From assembly GCF_023656515.1 (NCBI RefSeq), contig NZ_JAMOFV010000006.1, forward strand, positions 810,336-874,335: a stretch of DNA of 64,000 nucleotides. Direction: 5' to 3'. Every line of letters starts with the position of its first letter. The stretch's first letter is position 1. This document shows, in pieces, positions 16,924 to 24,426 of the stretch. This DNA comes from Clostridium swellfunianum (GTDB lineage Bacteria > Bacillota > Clostridia > Clostridiales > Clostridiaceae). The translations under genes and the position numbers were made by a program. Under the pieces are notes generated by a model. It saw only the letters and a list, made by a program, of their open reading frames with translations, was not told the DNA's origin and did no database searches.

Positions 16924-17778
16924 TTATGATTCCAAGGTTGCAATTCTTAGCCTTTCTATGTGCATGGCTAAGTAAGCTGTTTCACTTTCAGGAACGTCTT
17001 TTTCAAGCCTTTCCGTTAGTATCTTTGATACTCCTTTGGCTACCTTATAGGACAGCTTATATTTGGATTTTATCTGCCTTATAAAGTCATTTGTTATAGG
17101 TATGTTAAGCAGAATTCTTTTAATTGCAAAGCGTAAATGGGTTAAAAATCTGGCATAATCTAAAGAAGTTTTATCGATTTTAAGCTGCAGCTGCTGCTCT
17201 GTGTACTGTATTACAAGATTTATAAGCTGAGTGCTTCTTAGTATTGTAGACAGCCTTCCATTGTTTCTAGCGGAGTGAATGTGAAGAGCTATAAAGCCAA
17301 TTTCGCTGTCTGGAATAGTTATCTTGGTTTCTTCTTGAAGCATTTGAGCAACTTTTTCAGCAAGCATATATTCCTGAGAATACAGGGCTTTTACTTCCAT
17401 GATAAATGGATTTTCTATTACCTCTTGGTTTGAAAGTCTTTTTACTGCAAAGTTTAGGTGATCAACCAGCGCAACGTGTATTCTTTCATCCAAATCTTCT
17501 TTTAGCTCGCTTGCTATAAAGGATATCATCTTTTCACATAGTGATAAAAACTCCTCATCAACACTATTTACTACCTGCTCGAAGCTTCTTAAGTTATCTT
17601 TATCCTCAATGACAAATATCTTTTCAATTTCAGTTCCTTTTTGTATAACGTCACCAATCCTTTTGCCAAAACCAATACCTTTGTTAAAAAGTATTCGTTC
17701 AACTCCATTCATGTCCACAGAAACTATATTATTGTTGTAAACCTTCACCACAATGGCTGAATCAGTAATTGTTCTCAT
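16924..17778 (-). CDS. glcT: BglG/GlcT-family transcriptional antiterminator
   Basis: A 284-residue RNA-binding antiterminator. The N-terminal CAT RNA-binding domain (about 1-60, K-V-Y-N-N-N-I-V-S-V and G-K-G-I-G-F-G-K-R) is followed by PRD1 (His in V-D-H-L-N-F-A and L-H-I-H) and PRD2 (His in T-H-L-R-F-A and M-H-I-E-R-L). It should bind the RAT structure in the ptsG leader when PTS phosphorylation signals substrate availability. It is transcribed in the same direction and directly upstream of ptsG. By position GlcT is the best name; LicT/SacT-like specificity cannot be excluded. Confidence 0.87.
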   Translation of the reverse strand: MRTITDSAIVVKVYNNNIVSVDMNGVERILFNKGIGFGKRIGDVIQKGTEIEKIFVIEDKDNLRSFEQVVNSVDEEFLSLCEKMISFIASELKEDLDERIHVALVDHLNFAVKRLSNQEVIENPFIMEVKALYSQEYMLAEKVAQMLQEETKITIPDSEIGFIALHIHSARNNGRLSTILRSTQLINLVIQYTEQQLQLKIDKTSLDYARFLTHLRFAIKRILLNIPITNDFIRQIKSKYKLSYKVAKGVSKILTERLEKDVPESETAYLAMHIERLRIATLES

Positions 17779-18056
17779 ATTCTCACCTTTTGTAAGTTTA
17801 ATTTACTAATATAGGAAATAAATATTAGTATCTTAATAATAACTTAGTTTGGGTATTACTGTAAAGACTATTTCATGATTAATATTAATTATGCCTGTTG
17901 TTATATTATGCGGTGTCAACTTCCTGCCTTCTTTCATAGAATAAACTGTATTATATAAAATGCTTAATGTATTAGAGCTTTCGCATTGTATATATGTAGT
18001 TTAAAGAAATAGCAATGAAATTGCTATGAGCCTAGAAGAAGCATAGGAGGATGGCT

Positions 18057-18599
18057 ATGAGTTTTAATCAATATCAATGCTCTTATTTAAATAATTATTA
18101 CTATGGCTGGAGAAGCAGTACGGATATGCCTGTGAAACAGACAAGAGCTGCAGCTAATATGGTTGCAGGACCCTTGGCACCTAATCTTAGAGGAATTGTA
18201 ACCTTTAAGGATGTTACAGGCGGAGTAGAGGTTTCCGTGGAGGTTTATGGACTGCCGCCTTATCAGCCAGCAGAAGAAGGAAAGCCGCCTATAGGCCCTC
18301 ATGGCTTTCATCTGCATGAAAAAGGAATTTGCGTTGTAGGCAATCCTGCGGAGCCTTTTATGGCTGCAGGAGGGCACTGGAATCCAACCAATGAGCCGCA
18401 TGGCAATCATGCAGGGGATTTTCCAGTTCTCTTTTCAAACAATGGCTATGCAAGAATGAACTTCTTTACAAATAAGTTCAGCGTGGCTCAGATTATTGGC
18501 AAGGCTGTAATAATACATGAAAGCCCGGATGATTACAGATCGCAGCCTGCTGGAGCAGCAGGCAGAAGGCTAGCCTGTGGTGTTATTAAGTCTGCTTAG
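18057..18599 (+). CDS. sodC: Cu/Zn superoxide dismutase family protein
   Basis: A 180-residue protein with the SodC beta-barrel signature: G-F-H-L-H-E-K-G supplies two copper ligands, H-W-N-P and N-H-A-G-D the zinc/bridging histidines, and V-I-I-H-E-S-P-D-D-Y the last copper histidine. Cysteines in K-G-I-C and R-L-A-C-G-V match the conserved disulfide. There is no signal peptide. Instead the first 30 residues are rich in Tyr and Asn, as in some spore-coat-associated SodC-like proteins. The start at 18057 is 6 nt after AGGAGG; the ATG at 18051 abuts it. Catalytic residues look intact, and the location is uncertain. Confidence 0.88.
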   Translation: MSFNQYQCSYLNNYYYGWRSSTDMPVKQTRAAANMVAGPLAPNLRGIVTFKDVTGGVEVSVEVYGLPPYQPAEEGKPPIGPHGFHLHEKGICVVGNPAEPFMAAGGHWNPTNEPHGNHAGDFPVLFSNNGYARMNFFTNKFSVAQIIGKAVIIHESPDDYRSQPAGAAGRRLACGVIKSA

Positions 18600-18607
18600 C
18601 AAGCTTT

Positions 18608-18641
18608 AAAAGCCGGCAGTTTATAGAAGCTGCTGGCTTTT
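18608..18641 (+). terminator. Terminator after sodC
   Basis: AAAAGCCGGCAG pairs with CTGCTGGCTTTT (one G-U pair) around a 10-nt loop, just after the sodC stop. Confidence 0.82.
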
Positions 18642-18827
18642 GGGTGTGCATTAAAATATTTTTAGTGAAGCAATATTCCAAATTTTAATTGATTCACCAA
18701 GTATTATTGTATAATGTATCTAGCTAATTATTCCATAAGCCATATTTTATAGGAATTAAATAGGGAATAATAAGATTTAAGCGGTGGTAAAATCATTGCT
18801 TCTTACAGGAGAAAGGAGACATTATAG

Positions 18828-19718
18828 ATGGACATAATTAAAGTTAAAGGGAATACCTTTTGCATTGATACAGGCATGACCTACATACCTTTTTATAAAA
18901 TTAATGAGCAAGAAATAATAATGCTGGACACAGGCTGGAAAAGAGGCGAGCGTGAGGGAATAGAGAAGGTTCTTGAAGAAAACAGCTTTAAGGTTGCCGC
19001 TATTTTAAATAGCCATGCTCACATAGATCACATTGGAAACAATGCATATCTTAAAGAAAAGTACAATTGCCTCATTGCCATGTCTGCCTATGAAGCACAT
19101 ATTTGCAGCTCTGAGGTTAATCTTAAGCTTTATTACAGCAGTCAGACCTTAAAGGATGTAAAAGGGCATTATGGACATATGGTTTGCAAGACAGATGTTG
19201 TTATAGAAAATGACCAAGACAGCGTAGAATTATGCGGCATTAACTTTAAAATTATACATACTCCTGGCCACAGTCCTGCACACATCTGTATTATAACTCC
19301 TGACGATGTTGCTTACCTGGGAGATTGTTTAATCAGCTATGAAGTAATGCAGGGAGCAAAAATGCCTTATGCCTTCATACTCAGCGAGGACATGAAGAGC
19401 AAAGCAAAGCTTTATGATTTAAAGTGCAGCAAGTATGTGGTAGCACACAAAGGCATGTATGAGGATATTAAAAAGCTTATTGATGACAATATAGATTTTT
19501 ATGAAAGCAGAGCAAACAGCATATATGAAGTAATTGAGGGTTCTATGACTATGGAGGACATAATGAAAGCTGTCATTAAAAGCTTTCGCATTCGAGTTGA
19601 AAATGTAAATAGATACTTCTTTATCGAAAGAATGCTTAGATCTTATGTGGAGTATTTGTATGAGATAGAAAAATTAAAGTTAACTATGGATAATGGATTT
19701 TTAAAATATACAAAATAG
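18828..19718 (+). CDS. Metallo-beta-lactamase fold hydrolase
   Basis: A 296-residue MBL-fold enzyme. N-S-H-A-H-I-D-H-I-G at about residues 62-71 is the H-x-H-x-D-H dinuclear metal motif, H-T-P-G-H-S the next histidine, and Y-L-G-D-C-L the bridging aspartate. A histidine in V-V-A-H-K-G completes the site. About 80 extra C-terminal residues are helical and may form a small accessory domain. AAAGGAG precedes the ATG. It stands alone. Possible roles are thioesterase or hydroxyacylglutathione-like hydrolase, and the substrate is unknown. Confidence 0.85.
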   Translation: MDIIKVKGNTFCIDTGMTYIPFYKINEQEIIMLDTGWKRGEREGIEKVLEENSFKVAAILNSHAHIDHIGNNAYLKEKYNCLIAMSAYEAHICSSEVNLKLYYSSQTLKDVKGHYGHMVCKTDVVIENDQDSVELCGINFKIIHTPGHSPAHICIITPDDVAYLGDCLISYEVMQGAKMPYAFILSEDMKSKAKLYDLKCSKYVVAHKGMYEDIKKLIDDNIDFYESRANSIYEVIEGSMTMEDIMKAVIKSFRIRVENVNRYFFIERMLRSYVEYLYEIEKLKLTMDNGFLKYTK

Positions 19719-19817
19719 CTTCCATAAACTTTTTTCTCAAATTTTATATTAATTTATATTAATTGGTTATACTACAATTGATATAAATTTACCTAGGAGA
19801 AGGAGTTTGAGGCAAAC

Positions 19818-20255
19818 ATGAAAAAGCTTTCTATATTAGGATTTGTCATGGGAATGATATATTTTACTGCAGAGGGCTTTTGGAGAGGCTGGACCAACAT
19901 TGCCATGCTTTTTGTTGGAGGCTTGTGCTGCGTGCTTATTGGACTTTTGGATGAGTTTCCAGGGAAGCTTAAGCTGAAGCTTTGGCAGCAGTGCATATTA
20001 GGGACTTTAATAATTCTTACTGTAGAGTTTGTTTCAGGAGTTATTTTAAATCTATGGCTCAAGCTGCGAATTTGGGATTATTCAAACAGCTGGGGCAACA
20101 TTAAGGGTCAGGTTTGCGTGGCCTATGGACTTTTATGGTTCCTTCTTACTCCCTTTGCCATATGGCTGGATGATTTTTTAAGGTGGAAGCTGTTTGGAGA
20201 AGAAAAACCCTATGACATTAAGCATATTTATAGGGATTTGGTAAGATTAAGATAG
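19818..20255 (+). CDS. CmpB-like putative ABC-transporter type IV membrane protein
   Basis: A 145-residue membrane protein with four hydrophobic segments (about 8-22, 26-40, 53-75 and 95-118). The pattern R-I-W-D-Y-S-N, then G-Q-V-C-V-A-Y-G-L-L-W-F, is characteristic of the family named putative ABC-transporter type IV (CmpB-like). No ATPase partner is nearby, so a transport function is not supported by context. The start ATG lies 12 nt after the end of an AGGAGAAGGAG stretch, and no better start is seen. Confidence 0.72.
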   Translation: MKKLSILGFVMGMIYFTAEGFWRGWTNIAMLFVGGLCCVLIGLLDEFPGKLKLKLWQQCILGTLIILTVEFVSGVILNLWLKLRIWDYSNSWGNIKGQVCVAYGLLWFLLTPFAIWLDDFLRWKLFGEEKPYDIKHIYRDLVRLR

Positions 20256-20321
20256 TTTGAAGTTTAGAAAAGCTGCAGCCTGTTTAAATTCTACTGCAGC
20301 ACCTCCTAAAGAGCCAAAATA

Positions 20322-20350
20322 TTGCACTATGTACACTTTAATGATACAAT
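20322..20350 (+). promoter_or_regulatory. Predicted promoter of the marR-type gene
   Basis: TTGCAC (20322) and TACAAT (20345) lie 17 bp apart, about 70 bp before the MarR start. Confidence 0.55.
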
Positions 20351-20383
20351 TTTTTCATAAATGAACGTTATTAATGATTTTAT

Positions 20384-20401
20384 ATAGTGTTTAGTCACTA
20401 T
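20384..20401 (+). promoter_or_regulatory. Dyad ATAGTG-N6-CACTAT, possible MarR operator
   Basis: A perfect 6-bp inverted repeat with a 6-nt centre lies 18 bp before the MarR start codon and downstream of its promoter. Autorepression through such a site is common in the MarR family; direct evidence is lacking. Confidence 0.4.
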
Positions 20402-20419
20402 TTTAGTTTGGAGGCAGCT

Positions 20420-20848
20420 ATGTATTTTAATCTGGATAGTTGAGTAGGGTATATTACTGAGAATGCTATTAAGCAAATCTCAGAAGCTTTCGGTCGAAGG
20501 CTGCAAAAAGCAGGTATTACACGGGTTCAATGGATTGCATTATACTATGTAAAAACAAATAAATTAATTTCGCAAAGAGGCTTGTCTAATCTTATGGCTG
20601 TAAAAGATTCAAGTGCAGCCAGGCTTCTTGACCGTTTGGAGAGAGATAATCTTATTGAAAGAGAACGAAATGACGCCGATAGAAGAGAAGTATATATAAA
20701 GCTTACTGAAAAAGGCGACAAGTTAATTTCAAGCTTAATACCTATTGGAACTGAGTTCAACGATGACCTTTTGGATGGAATAGAGGAAGAGGAGCTTAAG
20801 ATTTACGAAAAAGTATTAAAAAAGATGCTTTCAAATATCGAAAAATAA
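20420..20848 (+). CDS. MarR-family regulator with in-frame TGA at codon 8 (possible selenocysteine)
   Basis: Reading from the ATG at 20420, which has GGAGG 6 nt upstream, the frame gives M-Y-F-N-L-D-S, then TGA (20441-20443), then V-G-Y-I-T and a complete MarR winged helix of 142 codons in all. The HTH (L-S-N-L-M-A-V-K-D-S-S-A-A-R-L-L-D-R-L) and wing (R-N-D-A-D-R-R) are intact, and no other stop or frameshift occurs. Without the TGA, the only downstream ATG (20582) would remove the first 54 residues, including the dimerisation helix. From memory, clostridial relatives have L-D-D-C-V-G-F-I-T here, so TGA replaces a cysteine. Selenocysteine insertion or a recent nonsense mutation are the two explanations. 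Confidence 0.7.
20457..20483 (+). other. Hairpin 13 nt downstream of the in-frame TGA (SECIS candidate)
   Basis: CTGAGA (20457) pairs with TCTCAG (20478), and inside it TGCT pairs with AGCA around the tetraloop ATTA. The apical loop is about 24 nt after the TGA, within the spacing usual for bacterial SECIS elements. The loop lacks the guanosine normally seen, which weakens the call. Confidence 0.4.
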
Positions 20849-20929
20849 ACAAGGATGATAAAAGCACTTGCTTACAGAGCCATAAAATATGCTCCTAAGA
20901 AAGTGTTTTTATTTTTTTATTTAAATTGT

Positions 20930-20958
20930 TTGAAATTTCACAAGCAATGTGATATACT
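20930..20958 (+). promoter_or_regulatory. Predicted promoter of ahpD-like gene
   Basis: TTGAAA (20930) and TATACT (20953) are spaced by 17 bp. The start codon is about 60 bp downstream. Confidence 0.65.
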
Positions 20959-20985
20959 TAAGACAAATACTTGCTATGCTAAACA

Positions 20986-20997
20986 TTGCATATGCAA
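20986..20997 (+). promoter_or_regulatory. Perfect 12-bp palindrome TTGCATATGCAA, operator candidate
   Basis: It lies about 28 bp after the -10 box and 21 bp before the ahpD-like start, a good position for repression. The adjacent MarR-type regulator is the natural candidate ligand. No second copy was found before the MarR gene. Confidence 0.5.
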
Positions 20998-21018
20998 ACA
21001 ATATAGGGGGAATAAAAA

Positions 21019-21372
21019 ATGGCTTATAATGTTAGAGAAATGTTAAATTCATTTGTTGGAGGTCTTGAAAATTTAGCAGCAACTAATCCAGAAAATGTAA
21101 ATGCTTTCATGGGACTGCTAGGAACTACATACGAACCAAAATTTCTTGATTTAAAAACAAAGGAATTAATGAGTGTTGCAATTGGCTGCTACAACAGATG
21201 TGAATACTGCATAGTATACCATGCGTACAAAGCTTTTGAAGCAGGTGCAACAAAGGAAGAAATAATAGAAGCAGCTATGGTTTCAGTTGCTTTTGGCGGA
21301 GGACCATCAATGGCATATTCAGTAACCTTGCTTCAAGAATGCATTAAAGAGTTTGAGGGAGATTTTAAATAA
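21019..21372 (+). CDS. AhpD-like carboxymuconolactone decarboxylase family protein
   Basis: A 117-residue all-helical protein of the AhpD/CMD superfamily. The redox motif C-E-Y-C-I-V-Y-H (Cys61, Cys64, His68), with Glu49 upstream, matches the AhpD peroxidase active site. In Mycobacterium tuberculosis, AhpD is reduced by the lipoyl domain of SucB through Lpd. Here a lipoyl-domain Lpd and a lipoate ligase are the next two genes, which suggests the same chemistry. AGGGGGAATAAAAA precedes the ATG. It has its own promoter and a candidate operator, and lies downstream of a MarR-type regulator. Confidence 0.85.
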   Translation: MAYNVREMLNSFVGGLENLAATNPENVNAFMGLLGTTYEPKFLDLKTKELMSVAIGCYNRCEYCIVYHAYKAFEAGATKEEIIEAAMVSVAFGGGPSMAYSVTLLQECIKEFEGDFK

Positions 21373-21378
21373 GACTGC

Positions 21379-21482
21379 GTTTTAAAATAGTGTAGATTTA
21401 TCGAGTGGTAGTTTCAGCTAGGAAGCCGTTCGCTGTGCAAGAAAATCTAAACTTCCACTCTATATTTACACTATTTTAAAAA
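21379..21482 (+). repeat. Palindromic repeat, internally deleted copy C (104 bp)
   Basis: Outer arms GTTTTAAAATAGTGTAGAT and TTTACACTATTTTAAAA match those of copy A, and the left motif CTAGGAAGCCGTTCGCTGTG is kept. The central stem-loop and right internal loop are gone. The inner flanks GAGTGG / CCACTC still pair, so a shorter hairpin remains. Confidence 0.85.
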
Positions 21483-21493
21483 GAACTCTAAGT

Positions 21494-21518
21494 AAAAAAA
21501 GGGCTATGCCCTTTTTTA
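21494..21518 (+). terminator. Terminator between ahpD-like gene and lpdA
   Basis: AAAAAAAGGGC TAT GCCCTTTTTTA is a compact hairpin with T-run. It suggests lpdA-lplA may be a separate transcript or a partly attenuated one. Confidence 0.8.
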
Positions 21519-21547
21519 TTTAACTAAATTTTGGGAGGTAGGTTTAG

Positions 21548-23281
21548 ATGAAGTACAATTTAGAGATAGAAAAGCTTTCAGGCCACGACAGCTCTGGAAA
21601 GGTTGGAAAGATAAATAAAAAGGCGGGAGATGCTGTAAGCTCTGGAGATGTGATTTTTACAATTGAGTCTGGCAAGGGAACCATGAAATATACTTCAAAA
21701 TACAAGGGTATTTTAGAGGAGTTAACCATAGACGAAGGAGATACCATAAAGAAAGGTCAAGTTATTGGAAGAATTGAAGGTGAATTGGTTAGTGAGCCAG
21801 GAGCTTCAATGCCTCAGCAAAGAACTCAGCAAGAGACTAGAAAGACAACTTATTCCTTTGGGCTTGCTAAGCCAGCGGTTAAAACCTATGAGACTGAGGT
21901 AGCTGTTGTTGGAGGGGGCCCTGGAGGTTATGTTGCTGCTATTAGAGCGGCTCAGGGCGGCAAAAAAGTAGTGCTTATTGAGGAAAACAGACTTGGAGGC
22001 ACTTGCTTGAATCATGGATGCATTCCTACAAAAGCTCTTGTAAGCAGCGTTGAGGTTATAGAAAAGATAAGACACGCTGAAAGCTTTGGGCTTGAAGCTT
22101 TAGAGGTGAAGTTTTCACTTGATAAGATAATGAAAAGAAAAGATGAAGTAGTAAATACCTTAGTGTCCGGAATTGAGCATTTAATGGAGGTTAACCAGAT
22201 AGAGTATATTAGCGGCAGAGCAGAGGTTAAGGATTTGGAAACCTTAACTGTGAAAAATAAATCAACAGACGCAGTTATCAAATTTAAAAAGCTCATTATA
22301 GCTGCAGGCTCTAAGCCATCTTCTCTTCCAATTGAAGGTGCTGACAGTAAGGATATTCTTACTAGCCAGGATTTATTGGAATTAAAAGAGGTACCTGCCT
22401 CTATTACAATTATTGGCGGCGGAGTTATTGGAATGGAATTTGCCTTTATTTACAATGCTTTAGGAGCAAAGGTAAATGTAGTTGAATATTTCCCACAGAT
22501 TTTAAACACTATGGATGAGGATGTTATAGAAGTTATAAAAGCCTCTGCTATTCAAAGAGGAATAAATATATATGAAAGTGCTAAGGCGGTATCCATTAAA
22601 ACAGCTTTAGATGGAACAAAAATTGTTGAAGTTAGTGAAAATAACGAAGCAAAGTATTTAATCAGCGAAAAAGTAGCAATGGCAGTTGGAAGAAAAGCAA
22701 ACTTAGAAGCTCTTGACTTAGCAAAGCTTAATGTGGAGCTAAATGAAAAGTGCAATGGCATTAAGGTTGACGGTTATATGAGAACAAGCAATCCAAATGT
22801 ATATGCTATTGGAGATATAACAAATATTATTCAATTGGCACATGTAGCTTCTCATCAAGGAATAGTTGCTGCTGATCATATAAACGGAGTAGAAAATGAG
22901 ATGCACTACGACCTAGTGCCAAGTGCAATATTTACAGCACCAGAGATTGGGCACATTGGGCTTACTGAAAAAGAAGCACTTTCTCAAAAACTGGATTATG
23001 TTGCAGGAAAGTTCCCTTTTATGGCAAACGGAAAGGCTCAAGCTATGGGACAAGTAGAAGGTTTCGTAAAGCTTATTGGAAGCAGGGAAACAGGAAAAAT
23101 ACTAGGAGGCACAATCGTTGGTGTGCATGGCACTGACATGCTAAGCACTATAAGTAATATCATAGCTTCAGGTATGACTATGGATAAGGCTGCCCATGTG
23201 ATTTATGCTCACCCAACAGCAGCGGAATCCATTCATGAGGCCTTGCTAAGCCTTGATGGAAGAGGGATTCATTTTGCATAA
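21548..23281 (+). CDS. lpdA: Dihydrolipoamide dehydrogenase with N-terminal lipoyl domain
   Basis: A 577-residue fusion. Residues 1-78 are a lipoyl domain with the candidate modified Lys43 in E-S-G-K-G, a variant of the usual D-K-A. A Gln/Thr-rich linker (about 85-103) leads to the flavin disulfide reductase: FAD loop V-G-G-G-P-G-G (about 121-127), redox pair Cys153/Cys158 in G-G-T-C-L-N-H-G-C-I-P, NAD loop I-G-G-G-V-I-G-M-E, and the C-terminal catalytic H-P-T-A-A-E-S-I-H-E. It oxidises dihydrolipoyl groups with NAD. No E1 or E2 genes are nearby, so its partner is not a classical complex here. The overlapping lplA could lipoylate its own domain. Confidence 0.93.
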   Translation: MKYNLEIEKLSGHDSSGKVGKINKKAGDAVSSGDVIFTIESGKGTMKYTSKYKGILEELTIDEGDTIKKGQVIGRIEGELVSEPGASMPQQRTQQETRKTTYSFGLAKPAVKTYETEVAVVGGGPGGYVAAIRAAQGGKKVVLIEENRLGGTCLNHGCIPTKALVSSVEVIEKIRHAESFGLEALEVKFSLDKIMKRKDEVVNTLVSGIEHLMEVNQIEYISGRAEVKDLETLTVKNKSTDAVIKFKKLIIAAGSKPSSLPIEGADSKDILTSQDLLELKEVPASITIIGGGVIGMEFAFIYNALGAKVNVVEYFPQILNTMDEDVIEVIKASAIQRGINIYESAKAVSIKTALDGTKIVEVSENNEAKYLISEKVAMAVGRKANLEALDLAKLNVELNEKCNGIKVDGYMRTSNPNVYAIGDITNIIQLAHVASHQGIVAADHINGVENEMHYDLVPSAIFTAPEIGHIGLTEKEALSQKLDYVAGKFPFMANGKAQAMGQVEGFVKLIGSRETGKILGGTIVGVHGTDMLSTISNIIASGMTMDKAAHVIYAHPTAAESIHEALLSLDGRGIHFA

Positions 23282-24257
23282 GAACTTTAAAATATATATT
23301 TCTGAAGTCTTTGACCCTAAGTTTAATTTATCCCTTGAACAGTGGCTTATGGAGAACAATGCGCCGGATGAAGTAGTGTTTTTTCTGTGGCAGAATGAAA
23401 ATACCATTGTTATTGGAAGAAACCAAAATCCTTATAAAGAATGTGATATTAAGAAGCTTAATGAGGATAAGGTTCAGCTTGTAAGGAGATTGTCCGGCGG
23501 CGGAGCTGTTTATCACGATCTTGGAAATTTGAATTTTACCTTTATAGCTGCTGAAGAAAATTATAATGTAATAGATAATATGAGCTTAATTTTAAAGGGG
23601 CTTTCAAGGTTTGGAATACAGGGGTACTTTAACGGTAGAAATGATTTGATGGTGCAGGATAGAAAATTTTCAGGAAATGCCTTTGTAAGTGAAAATGGAG
23701 TAAGCTGCCATCATGGAACTCTGCTTGTAGACGTTGATTTGTCAAAGCTTACAACCTACCTAACGGTATCGCCGCTGAAGCTTCAGTCAAAAGGAATTGA
23801 TTCTGTTGCCTCCAGAGTAGTTAATCTTAAAGAAATCTCTAAAAATATAACAATTGATAGCTTGAAGGAGGCTCTCATTGACAGCTTCAATGAATTTTAT
23901 GAAACAAAGGCTGAAGTTGTAGCTTTAAATGAAAAAACAGTAGATTTAAAGGCTTACCTTGAAAAATACAGCTCTTGGCAGTGGAATTTTTCGGAAAGCC
24001 CTGACTTTTCAATATCAATAGAAGAAAAATTTCCTTGGGGAATGCTTGAGTTATATATTGAGTTTTCAGATGGGAAAATAGAAAAATGCAGGTTTTTTAC
24101 AGATGCAATTGAACTTGAAGATTTTCAAAGCTTGGAAAGAGCACTTGAAAACACAGAGTTTAAAAGCGGAAATATAATTGAAGCTATAGAAAAAATAATT
24201 AATAATGAACAAATAAAGCTAGATTTATGCAGCTTGATAAGTAATAAGCTTCAATAA
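23274..24257 (+). CDS. lplA: Lipoate-protein ligase A
   Basis: A 327-residue ligase that activates lipoate with ATP and attaches it to a lipoyl-domain lysine. The motifs R-R-L-S-G-G-G-A-V-Y-H-D-L-G-N-L-N and K-F-S-G-N-A are the LplA lipoyl-AMP pocket, and a C-terminal accessory domain of about 80 residues is present. I chose the TTG at 23274: it sits 7 nt after AGAGGG and gives an N-terminus that lines up with E. coli LplA. ATG 23256 has no good site. The gene overlaps lpdA by 8 nt, implying coupled translation with its likely target. Confidence 0.88.
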   Translation: MHKNFKIYISEVFDPKFNLSLEQWLMENNAPDEVVFFLWQNENTIVIGRNQNPYKECDIKKLNEDKVQLVRRLSGGGAVYHDLGNLNFTFIAAEENYNVIDNMSLILKGLSRFGIQGYFNGRNDLMVQDRKFSGNAFVSENGVSCHHGTLLVDVDLSKLTTYLTVSPLKLQSKGIDSVASRVVNLKEISKNITIDSLKEALIDSFNEFYETKAEVVALNEKTVDLKAYLEKYSSWQWNFSESPDFSISIEEKFPWGMLELYIEFSDGKIEKCRFFTDAIELEDFQSLERALENTEFKSGNIIEAIEKIINNEQIKLDLCSLISNKLQ

Positions 24258-24333
24258 AATAAAGCACAGGCTAACATATAGTAATTGCGGCTAACAAACA
24301 GGCTTTTCATCCAATAAATCCTTCTTTAAATAT

Positions 24334-24379
24334 TTAAAAATATATTAATACTTTTGCAAGAAAATTAATATATTTTTAA
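24334..24379 (+). promoter_or_regulatory. Perfect 16-bp inverted repeat before the M6 protease gene
   Basis: TTAAAAATATATTAAT (24334) and ATTAATATATTTTTAA (24364) are exact complements with a 14-nt loop. A second small hairpin (ATCATTC / GAATGAT, about 24384-24408) follows before the ribosome site. The first could be an operator overlapping an AT-rich promoter, or an mRNA stem. Confidence 0.5.
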
Positions 24380-24426
24380 TAGGTATCATTCGTCATAAAA
24401 AGAATGATGCAAAAAGGGGGTAAAAA

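Noticed and set aside
20486-20504. Second hairpin (GCTTTC-GGTC-GAAGGC) after the MarR TGA as SECIS
   Set aside because: Its GGTC loop looks attractive, but it lies about 48 nt after the TGA, farther than bacterial SECIS loops normally are. Kept only as a possibility behind the nearer hairpin.
20582-20848. Shorter MarR start at the internal ATG (88 residues)
   Set aside because: It has no ribosome site and would remove the dimerisation helix and part of the winged helix. The upstream ATG at 20420 has a strong site and the full domain, despite the TGA.
20855-21046. 63-residue open frame between the MarR and ahpD-like genes
   Set aside because: It has no ribosome site, covers the ahpD promoter and palindrome, overlaps the ahpD start, and its composition is not protein-like.
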